Assembly (NCBI GenBank): GCA_044376515.1
Contig: JBILKV010000112.1
Location: 1 to 13,715, forward strand
Direction: 5' to 3'
Length of the DNA stretch: 13,715 nt
Origin: Chth-196 sp044376515
GTDB lineage: Bacteria; Verrucomicrobiota; Verrucomicrobiia; Chthoniobacterales; Chthoniobacteraceae
Shown here: in pieces, positions 8,709 through 13,715 of the stretch
Layout of the letters: the number at the start of each line of letters is the position of its first letter
How positions within the stretch are numbered: position 1 is the first letter of the stretch
Program-made: the position numbers and the translations under genes
Notes under the pieces: model-generated
What the model saw: the letters and a program-made list of their open reading frames with translations, nothing else
Told to the model about the DNA's origin: nothing
Databases searched by the model: none

Positions 8709-8723
8709 GGCGCAGAACCCGCG

Positions 8724-9995
8724 TCACCCGATCCGATCCGCCCCGAAATAGGCATGCAACGGTTCGGGCAACCGGACAGTCCCGTCAGCCTGCTGGTACA
8801 CCTCCAGAAGGGCGACCATCAACCGTGGCAGGGCCGTTCCCGAACCGTTCAGGGTGTGGCAAAAGCGGTTCTTTCCCTCGCGATCCTTGAAGCGCAGGTT
8901 CATCCGTCGCGCCTGAAAATCCCCAAAATTCGAACAACTCGAAACCTCCAAATACGCCTGCTGCCCGGGCGCCCACACCTCAATGTCATAAGTGCGCGCG
9001 GCGCCAAAACCGATGTCGCCGGTGCAGAGCTCAATGGTCCGGTAATGGAGGCCGAGCAGTTGAAGCACCCTTTCGGCGTCGTGGGTCAGCCGTTCCAGTG
9101 CGTCAGCCGACTCCTCAGGAGTCGTGATCTTCACCAATTCCACCTTGTCAAACTGGTGCATCCGGATCAGTCCCCTCGTTCCCAATCCCGCCGAGCCCGC
9201 CTCCCTCCGAAAACAAGGCGAATAAGCGGTGTACTTCAGCGGCAACTGCTCCCCCTGGAGAATCTCTTCACGGTGCAAGTTCGTCACCGGAACCTCGGCA
9301 GTGGGCGCCAGGTACAGCTCGTCCCTTTCACAGCGGTAGAGCTGCTCCTCAAACTTGGGCAGTTGCGAGGTTCCCACCAGCGCATCCGCGCGAACCACAA
9401 ACGGCGTGCTGACCTCCTTGTAGCCGTGCTCACGGGAATGCAGGTCCAGCAGAAAACTGACGAGGGCCCGCTCCAACCGCGCCCCGGCCCCTGTGAAACA
9501 CACAAACGCGCTCCCACTGATCTTCGATGCACGTTCAAAATCAAACATCCCCAACTTCTCGCCAATCTCCACATGGCTCCTCGGAATAAAATCATAGGAA
9601 AGCCGCTCCCCCCACACACGCACCTCCGGATTGGCCGCGGCATCCTCCCCCGGGGGACACCCCTCGTGCGGCAAATTGGGCAACTGGAGAAGCAAATCCC
9701 GTTGCCGCCCATCCAGCAAGGCCGTTTCCTCATTCAGCCGCGCCGCCGCGTCTCCAAGCGCGCGCACCTCACCCTCAATGCTCGAGGTGTCCTCCCCCTT
9801 GGCCTTGCGCATGCCAATTTCCTTGCTCATCCGCTTCCGGTCCGCCTGCAACTGCTGAAGCCGCGTCTCGGCAGCACGACGCGCCCGGTCGCACTCCAAA
9901 ATCTCATTCACCCGCAGATGCGAGTCCCCGCCGCGGGAGGCTAGGCGTGCGGTGATCTGCTCGGGCTGTTCACGAATGAGGCGGATGTCTAACAT
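8724..9995 (-). CDS. serS: Seryl-tRNA synthetase (class II)
   Basis: 423 residues, the normal bacterial length. It charges tRNA-Ser (and tRNA-Sec where present) with serine. The N-terminal tRNA-binding coiled coil is visible as MLDIRLIREQPEQITARL followed by charged helices to about residue 100 (RKRMSKEIGMRKAKGED at the turn). The catalytic core has the TAEVPVTNLHREEIL serine site (232-246), class II motif 2 at about 259-282 (SPCFRREAGSAGLGTRGLIR, then MHQF), EVSSCSNFGDFQARR (350-364) and motif 3 around 383-400 (NGSGTALPRLMVALLEVY). The ATG at 9995 matches the universal MLDI start; an in-frame ATG at 10022 would add nine residues with no counterpart. A GGGAGGAG Shine-Dalgarno lies about 12 nt upstream. 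tilS follows closely; the HIT gene is 251 nt upstream. Confidence 0.97.
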   Translation of the reverse strand: MLDIRLIREQPEQITARLASRGGDSHLRVNEILECDRARRAAETRLQQLQADRKRMSKEIGMRKAKGEDTSSIEGEVRALGDAAARLNEETALLDGRQRDLLLQLPNLPHEGCPPGEDAAANPEVRVWGERLSYDFIPRSHVEIGEKLGMFDFERASKISGSAFVCFTGAGARLERALVSFLLDLHSREHGYKEVSTPFVVRADALVGTSQLPKFEEQLYRCERDELYLAPTAEVPVTNLHREEILQGEQLPLKYTAYSPCFRREAGSAGLGTRGLIRMHQFDKVELVKITTPEESADALERLTHDAERVLQLLGLHYRTIELCTGDIGFGAARTYDIEVWAPGQQAYLEVSSCSNFGDFQARRMNLRFKDREGKNRFCHTLNGSGTALPRLMVALLEVYQQADGTVRLPEPLHAYFGADRIG

Positions 9996-10008
9996 AAAAG
10001 GTTCAGAC

Positions 10009-10016
10009 TCCTCCCA
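10009..10016 (-). promoter_or_regulatory. Shine-Dalgarno of serS
   Basis: On the minus strand the bases GGGAGGAG precede the serS ATG at 9995 with a spacer of about 13 nt. This is the only strong anti-16S match found before a start codon assigned here, and it supports the start at 9995 over the in-frame ATG at 10022, which would lie upstream of it. Confidence 0.55.
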
Positions 10017-10056
10017 GAACAATCGCCGGGGAGCAAGATCGAGTTGCGATCCCTCC

Positions 10057-10062
10057 CGTCAA
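10057..10062 (-). promoter_or_regulatory. Possible -35 element of a serS-tilS promoter
   Basis: The minus strand reads TTGACG here, one mismatch from the sigma-70 -35 consensus, about 62 nt before the serS ATG within the 251-nt gap behind the HIT gene. The hexamer 17 nt downstream is a poor -10 match, so this is only a candidate. The size of the gap favours an independent promoter for serS. Confidence 0.25.
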
Positions 10063-10246
10063 AATCCCGCCGAACGCCCCTCCTCGCCGGCTGGTCCCCT
10101 CGGAGCACCCGAGAGCACAACCGCCCTCCGTCTCCCGGAAAACAAAGCTCTGTCGGAGTCTCGCGAAAGCGGAAGGTGTGGATCGCTTTTTCCACAGCGA
10201 GCTTCCGCGCCCTCCGCTGTCCGCTCCGCCGGAGCTCCGTCCCACC

Positions 10247-10783
10247 TCAGGTGCCACGGCGCTCGGGCTCATCCACGCGACCCAGACGCGTCAAAACAGA
10301 GGCCAGTTTTTCATACACTGCCTCGATCGCCTCCGAGTGCACATGCGTGCCTCCCAGAACCGGCATGAAATTGTGGTCGCCACTGCGTCGCGGCACGATG
10401 TGGAGGTGCACATGGTCGGCCACGCCGGCACCCGCGCACTCGCCCAGATTCAAACCGACATTGAATCCCTCCGCCCCCACGGCCTCGCGCAACAAAAGTT
10501 GTCCAAGGTCGGCCAACTCCCAAAGTTCCAACCGCTCCCCCTCGCATAGATCCCGCGTGGCGGCCACCTTCCGGTAGGGAACCGCCATCAGATGCCCCAC
10601 CGCGTAGGGATAGCGGTTGAGCATCAAAAAACAATGCCGTCTCCGCAACAGCACCAGATGTGCGCGGTCCTCAGACGCACGTGCCGCCGCCAGCAAAAAA
10701 TCAGGCTGCGCCACCGCTGAAAAATACTCGACCCGCCACGGGGCCCACAGCGCCTTCACAGCGCTTGAATCGTCTTCTTCCAT
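10247..10783 (-). CDS. HIT-family hydrolase/transferase (AP4A phosphorylase-like branch), without the N-terminal zinc cysteines
   Basis: 178 residues. HIT proteins hydrolyse or transfer nucleotides from dinucleoside polyphosphates or nucleotide adducts in the cytoplasm. The catalytic histidine triad HVHLH is at 124-128 (ADHVHLHIVPR). LWAPWRVEYF (12-21), LNRYPYAVGHLMAVPYR (55-71), FNVGLNLGECAGAG (107-120) and NFMPVLGGTHV (138-148) match the branch that includes bacterial AP4A phosphorylase-like HIT proteins. That branch usually has a CxxC zinc knuckle soon after the WAPWR segment; here the position reads AQPDFLLAAARASEDR with no cysteine. The ATG at 10783 is 12 nt after the oxidoreductase stop, with AGG/AGGA bases upstream that partly overlap that stop, so translation may be coupled. 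The natural substrate is not deducible. Confidence 0.9.
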   Translation of the reverse strand: MEEDDSSAVKALWAPWRVEYFSAVAQPDFLLAAARASEDRAHLVLLRRRHCFLMLNRYPYAVGHLMAVPYRKVAATRDLCEGERLELWELADLGQLLLREAVGAEGFNVGLNLGECAGAGVADHVHLHIVPRRSGDHNFMPVLGGTHVHSEAIEAVYEKLASVLTRLGRVDEPERRGT

Positions 10784-10795
10784 AAATCCTGAGAC

Positions 10796-11869
10796 CTATT
10801 CAATGCGGACGGCCTGCTCCTGCGCCCGCAAACACAACTCCGCCGCCATAAACGCATGCTCCTGACTCATCGCGTTTTCCGTCCGGTTCAGGCAGTCGAG
10901 AATCAACTGTCCGAAAAAGGGAAAGCCTACCTCCCCGTGGCAGCGCAGGTGATGCTCCCCCCGGTCATCCACCAAAAACAGATGGTCCCCCTCCAACTCC
11001 GCTCCCACATTCAGGTACTTCCTCAACTCAATGTACCCCGCGGTTCCGAGGATGAAGGTCCGCCCGTCGCCCCACGTCCGGAGTCCCTTGGGATTGAGCC
11101 AGTCCACCCGCACATAATTGGTCGCACCGTTGTCGCCCACGAGGCTTGCCTCCCCCCAGTCCTGAAACTCCCGGTGCTCCTTGTGATGGTAGTTGGCAAC
11201 CGCAGCGCGCTCCACCCGGGCGGACGTTGCACCGGCAAAGGAGAGAAACTGTTCAAACTGGTGTGAACCAATGTCGCACAAAATCCCCCCGTTCCGCGCG
11301 GGATCCCAGAACCAGGCCGGCCTGGCCGTTGGGTTGGAACGGTGGGGTCCCAGTCCCATGACCTGCACCACCCGACCGATCGCCCCCTCGGCAATCAACT
11401 GCCCTGCACGCACACCGCATTCGGTGTGGATGCGTTCTGCGTAATAAACAGCGTACTTGCGGCCGGTCTCCCGCACCCGCAGGCGTGCCTCCTCGAGCTG
11501 GCCAAGCGTTGTAAAGGGCGCCTTGTCGGTAAAATAGTCCAAACCCGCACCCATCACCCGCAGCCCAAGCGGCCCCCGCTCACTCGGAACGGCCGCGGAG
11601 GCGACAAGCTTGAGATCCTTCTGCTCCAGCACCTCCTCGACCGAACGCATGACCTTCACCCCCGGAAAGGTCTGGCAGAACTTTTCCACCTTCTGCGGAT
11701 CCGGATCGTACACACAGCGCAACTCCCCGCCCGCCTCTGTCAATCCACGGCATTGCCCGTAAATGTGGCCGTGATCGAGGGCGACCGCCGCAAACGGAAA
11801 TTCCCCGGCCGAAACCACCGGGGATGGCTTTCCAACCGGCGCGTAGTTCATTCCATCAGACTTCTGCAT
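10796..11869 (-). CDS. Gfo/Idh/MocA-family NAD(P)-dependent oxidoreductase
   Basis: 357 residues. It is predicted to oxidise or reduce a sugar or polyol with NAD(P) in the cytoplasm. The N-terminal Rossmann region reads FAAVALDHGHIYGQCRGL (25-42), a divergent nucleotide loop in which GHIYG stands in for the usual GxGxxG, followed by the acidic end of beta-2 (VYDPDP, 53-58). TDKAPF contains Lys116 at the position of the catalytic EKP lysine, and CDIGSHQFEQ (198-207) contains the conserved Asp199 and His203 of the substrate domain. I chose the ATG at 11869; ATG 11851 (codon 7) is an alternative, and the longer open frame upstream reads as non-coding. Neither start has a clear Shine-Dalgarno. 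The HIT gene follows after 12 nt, so the pair is likely one transcript, although no functional link is obvious. The substrate is unknown. Confidence 0.88.
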   Translation of the reverse strand: MQKSDGMNYAPVGKPSPVVSAGEFPFAAVALDHGHIYGQCRGLTEAGGELRCVYDPDPQKVEKFCQTFPGVKVMRSVEEVLEQKDLKLVASAAVPSERGPLGLRVMGAGLDYFTDKAPFTTLGQLEEARLRVRETGRKYAVYYAERIHTECGVRAGQLIAEGAIGRVVQVMGLGPHRSNPTARPAWFWDPARNGGILCDIGSHQFEQFLSFAGATSARVERAAVANYHHKEHREFQDWGEASLVGDNGATNYVRVDWLNPKGLRTWGDGRTFILGTAGYIELRKYLNVGAELEGDHLFLVDDRGEHHLRCHGEVGFPFFGQLILDCLNRTENAMSQEHAFMAAELCLRAQEQAVRIE

Positions 11870-11926
11870 AGGGACTAGAGCGTGCCCAAGCCCGCTGTCG
11901 GTGTCACGCCGCCTCCGGTTGATCCG

Positions 11927-11945
11927 TAAAATTTTCAAAATTTTT
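11927..11945. promoter_or_regulatory. A+T-rich patch with doubled AAAATTTT, possible promoter element
   Basis: AAAATTTT occurs at 11928-11935 and again at 11937-11944, one base apart, in an otherwise G+C-rich window. It lies about 60-75 nt upstream of the oxidoreductase ATG (minus strand). Each block is self-complementary. It may be an UP-like element, a -10 region or a bend; no convincing hexamer pair could be fixed. Confidence 0.25.
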
Positions 11946-12046
11946 CCATCCCTGGCACCCGCCAAATCCGCAGCGATGGGTGAACTCCGGTCCACCTCTC
12001 TCCGCGGTCGGTGCCATTTCGAAGCCTGCAAACAGCCCACACCCCA

Positions 12047-12078
12047 CCCCACCGATTTTCCTCCCCACCGATTTTCCA
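12047..12078. repeat. Tandem direct repeat, two 16-bp units
   Basis: CCCCACCGATTTTCCT (12047-12062) is followed immediately by CCCCACCGATTTTCCA (12063-12078), 15 of 16 bases identical. It lies about 130 nt upstream of the phosphoribosyltransferase start. It could be a slippage product or a two-site binding element. Confidence 0.6.
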
Positions 12079-12209
12079 AACCCACCCCAGCACCTCGATT
12101 CCTCAAAAAACGCAGAGTCACCACCGCACCCGCCGTACAGGTCCAGCCTCCCTGCAAGTGCACAGTGTTGCGAATCAAAGCCGACAATCCCCACCAAAAA
12201 CGCCCTTCC

Positions 12210-12971
12210 ATGAAAACGCGAACCCAACCCTTCGAAGACCGTGCAGACGCCGCCCACTGCCTTGTGGAAATCCTTGCCGACCTCGCAAAAACGCCTTGGC
12301 CGGCGAGGGAGGCCGCCGGCATGGTCCGCCAGCCCACCGACACCATGATTCTCGGCCTGACCCGCGGCGGGGTACCGCTCGCCCAGATCCTTTCCCTCCA
12401 ACTCAACCTGCCCTTTGATCTCCTGGTGGTCCGCAAACTCCCGGTGCCGGGGAATCCCGAACTGGCCATGGGCGCCATTGCGGAATACGGCGCCGAATTT
12501 CTCAATGAGGACGTCCTCCGCTGGGTGGTGGATGCGGAGGAGGCCCTCGCCGTCTCGTGCGCGCGGGAACAGGAGGAACTGCAACGCAGGGTGCGGCTCT
12601 ATCGGGCCGGACGCAAAAAACAAACGATTGCCGCAAAACACGTGGTGCTCGTCGACGACGGTGCCGCCACCGGTGCCACCATGCGGGCGGCCATCGCCGC
12701 CACCCGCAACGCCGGCGCGGCCCGCGTGACGGTCGCCCTTCCAGTCGCCCCCAAGGAAACCTGCGGGGAACTCGCGGCGGAAGCCGACGAGGTCCGCTGT
12801 CTCTGGCAGCCAGACTGGTTCCAGTCGGTCGGGGCCTGCTACCGCCACTTTCCGCAGGTGAGCGACGCTCAGGTGTTGGAAGCCCTGGGCCCCCCACCCG
12901 CTCGCCCAGTTGCGATCCACGCGCCAAACCGCATCCCTCAGGTCCAACACGCCCTGCCGTTTTCACCCTAG
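12210..12971 (+). CDS. Predicted phosphoribosyltransferase (COG1926 type)
   Basis: 253 residues, type I phosphoribosyltransferase fold, cytoplasmic. The PRPP-binding loop VLVDDGAATGATM (146-158) is clear. Other conserved segments are ILGLTRGGVPLA (47-58), LLVVRKLPVPGNPELAMGAIAE (71-92) with LNEDV following, and ALPVAPKE with ADEVRCLW near the C-terminus. These match the uncharacterised phosphoribosyltransferase group COG1926, whose substrate is not established and which is distinct from the purine and pyrimidine salvage enzymes. The first about 40 residues carry an FEDRADAA motif typical of this group's start, which supports ATG 12210 over the longer open frame from 11901. No Shine-Dalgarno is seen. 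The gene stands alone, divergent from the oxidoreductase and convergent with the mqnA-like gene. The C-terminal 30 residues are Pro-rich and variable. Confidence 0.88.
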   Translation: MKTRTQPFEDRADAAHCLVEILADLAKTPWPAREAAGMVRQPTDTMILGLTRGGVPLAQILSLQLNLPFDLLVVRKLPVPGNPELAMGAIAEYGAEFLNEDVLRWVVDAEEALAVSCAREQEELQRRVRLYRAGRKKQTIAAKHVVLVDDGAATGATMRAAIAATRNAGAARVTVALPVAPKETCGELAAEADEVRCLWQPDWFQSVGACYRHFPQVSDAQVLEALGPPPARPVAIHAPNRIPQVQHALPFSP

Positions 12972-13007
12972 CCCCAACGCACACCCCAAAACCGGCTTTC
13001 AATCCGT

Positions 13008-13027
13008 GTGTCGCGACAGACACTTTT
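13008..13027 (+). terminator. Weak candidate terminator after the phosphoribosyltransferase gene
   Basis: GTGTC (13008-13012) and GACAC (13019-13023) form a five-base stem with loop GCGACA, followed directly by TTTT. It is 36 nt after the stop codon. The stem is short, so this is tentative. Confidence 0.3.
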
Positions 13028-13148
13028 GCAACGGCTTGCGTAAATGCAGATGCGCTGACGGCCCGTGCATGCTCAGACACCGAATGGATTCCAGCGCGTT
13101 CAGGTTGGAAGATGTGCCCCGGACGGCGCGCCTGACCTCGATGCTTTT

Positions 13149-13167
13149 CCCATGGCGTTGCCATGGG
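13149..13167. repeat. Perfect 8-bp inverted repeat (hairpin)
   Basis: CCCATGGC (13149-13156) and GCCATGGG (13160-13167) are exact reverse complements around the loop GTT. No T-run follows on either strand, so it is not a classical terminator. It may be a protein site or a structured RNA element in the convergent gap. Confidence 0.5.
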
Positions 13168-13449
13168 CTGGAGGAGAAGTGCACCTTGCGGGGCGGCAGA
13201 TTTGGGAAAAATCCACGCCGGTTTTCTGAACAAGGCGGAACCGTTGATCCACGGGGCTCAGATCGCCAACCATCCGGAAAATGCAGACAAGGGGTATGAA
13301 AAGGCCGCCGTCCTTCGAGATCCGTCCCCAAGGCGGAGCTGTTTTTCGGAAACCCCGCCGGGTGGCTACGCGTCGATCCTGCTCAAAAAATCACAAAAGT
13401 GGCACGCTGCAAACGCCCAAACCAGTCCTCTTGAAGGTGCCGTCCTCTG

Positions 13450-13475
13450 CGACCGGCAACCCGCGGTTGCGGTCG
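13450..13475 (-). terminator. Hairpin downstream of the mqnA-like gene, possible terminator without T-tract
   Basis: CGACC (13450-13454) pairs with GGTCG (13471-13475) and GCAACC (13456-13461) with GGTTGC (13465-13470). This gives 11 base pairs with one bulged G (13455) and a CGC loop. It is about 40 nt beyond the stop of the minus-strand mqnA-like gene. No T-run follows in either direction, so a termination role is inferred from position only. Confidence 0.35.
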
Positions 13476-13513
13476 GTTCGAACACCCGGGACGTGGTCAC
13501 ATCCCGGACCGGT

Positions 13514-13715
13514 TTAGACAAAATCCAAAGGCCGACGGGATCCCGGAACATGCCCCCCACTCTCCAACTCCTGTGAAAACCGAGAAAGTCCCGCTTCCTC
13601 CTCCGGTCCCATTCCAAAACGGATGTGATGGGTCAAATAACGGACCGCAAGCTCTCTGGGGAACTCGTCTTGTTCCGCAGCGATTTCTTTTGCACGGGCG
13701 ACCCCGACGGCGGCT
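13514..13715 (-). CDS. mqnA: C-terminal part of a probable chorismate dehydratase MqnA (menaquinone, futalosine pathway), partial
   Basis: 67 codons plus a TAA stop are inside the window; the N-terminal part lies beyond the right edge. The fragment begins AAVGVARAKEIAAEQ and contains FPRELAVRYLTHHIRFGMG, then PEEEAGLSRFSQELE. By family knowledge this is the pattern of the last helices of MqnA-like periplasmic-binding-fold enzymes (a helix of the type 'A..A...A', then 'YLT..I.F.LG..E..GL..F'). MqnA converts chorismate to 3-[(1-carboxyvinyl)oxy]benzoate, the first step of the futalosine route to menaquinone. The final stretch GGHVPGSRRPLDFV is a variable tail. The related MqnD or another DUF178-type protein is possible, since only the C-terminus is visible. 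It is convergent with the phosphoribosyltransferase gene. Confidence 0.6.
   Translation of the reverse strand, partial: AAVGVARAKEIAAEQDEFPRELAVRYLTHHIRFGMGPEEEAGLSRFSQELESGGHVPGSRRPLDFV

Larger units (their letters stand above)
11870..12209. other. Divergent intergenic region between the oxidoreductase and phosphoribosyltransferase genes
   Basis: This 340-base gap should hold promoters for both divergent genes. It contains an unusually A+T-rich patch at 11927-11945 (two AAAATTTT blocks) and a 16-bp tandem repeat at 12047-12078. Both flanking coding frames stay open across parts of it, but the translated extensions have no domain character and the conserved protein starts lie at 11869 and 12210. 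No RNA gene was recognised. Confidence 0.6.
12972..13513. other. Intergenic region with hairpins between convergent genes
   Basis: This 542-base stretch is long for a gap between two convergent genes. Open frames exist on both strands (for example 13163-13576 plus, 12999-13331 minus), but none shows a recognisable domain, signal or start context, and they overlap one another. It holds a weak terminator-like hairpin (13008-13027) and two strong inverted repeats (13149-13167, 13450-13475). A decayed gene or a repeat element cannot be excluded. Confidence 0.5.

Noticed and set aside
8328..9944. 538-codon open frame on the plus strand, antisense to tilS and serS
   Set aside because: It lies entirely over two well-recognised minus-strand genes, crosses their junction, and its translation (rich in His, Arg, Pro, Gln and Leu) has no domain. 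It is explained by high G+C content and codon bias.
11901..12209. N-terminal extension of the phosphoribosyltransferase
   Set aside because: The extra 103 residues include the tandem repeat and Pro-rich low-complexity sequence, and family members start near the FEDRADAA segment just after 12210.
13465..13487. tRNA T-arm-like sequence GGTTCGAAC
   Set aside because: The five bases on either side do not pair as a T-stem, and no acceptor, D or anticodon arm could be assembled around it.
13163..13576. 137-codon plus-strand open frame near the right end
   Set aside because: It starts within an inverted repeat, has no Shine-Dalgarno or recognisable domain, and runs over the C-terminus of the minus-strand MqnA-like gene.

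Overview
The window is a G+C-rich bacterial chromosomal segment, most likely from the Verrucomicrobiota. The evidence is indirect: a C-terminal fragment typical of PVC-group c-type cytochromes, a secreted formylglycine-type sulfatase, a Gfo/Idh/MocA oxidoreductase, a C-terminus resembling MqnA of the futalosine menaquinone route, and few Shine-Dalgarno sequences. I see no rRNA, tRNA, CRISPR array, insertion sequence, integrase or phage gene.

Layout. Bases 1-51 are the last codons of a plus-strand gene. A 422-base gap with a near-perfect 22-bp palindrome (211-232) leads into a three-gene plus-strand operon (474-6044) encoding a tripartite heavy-metal-type RND efflux system: TolC/CzcC-like outer-membrane protein, periplasmic adaptor and CzcA/CusA-like inner-membrane pump. 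Converging on it is a minus-strand block, in transcription order: Gfo/Idh/MocA oxidoreductase (11869-10796), HIT-family hydrolase (10783-10247), seryl-tRNA synthetase serS (9995-8724), tRNA(Ile)-lysidine synthase tilS (8708-7710) and a secreted sulfatase (7525-6170). A 340-base divergent intergenic region separates this block from a plus-strand COG1926-type phosphoribosyltransferase (12210-12971). A 542-base stretch with hairpins but no convincing gene follows, then the C-terminal end of a minus-strand MqnA-like protein running off the right edge.

How the genes relate. The efflux operon is a functional unit that should move a metal ion or small toxic compound from the periplasm or cytoplasm to the outside. 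The serS-tilS pair is tRNA metabolism and is closely spaced (15 nt). The HIT protein starts 12 nt after the oxidoreductase stop, so those two are probably co-transcribed. The sulfatase is likely a separate catabolic gene for sulfated glycans.

No clearly new multi-gene system was found. The best second-look items are the strongly reduced lipoyl domain of the efflux adaptor, the palindrome upstream of the efflux operon, the altered proton-relay motif of the pump, the HIT protein lacking the usual zinc cysteines, and the hairpin-bearing gap at the right end.
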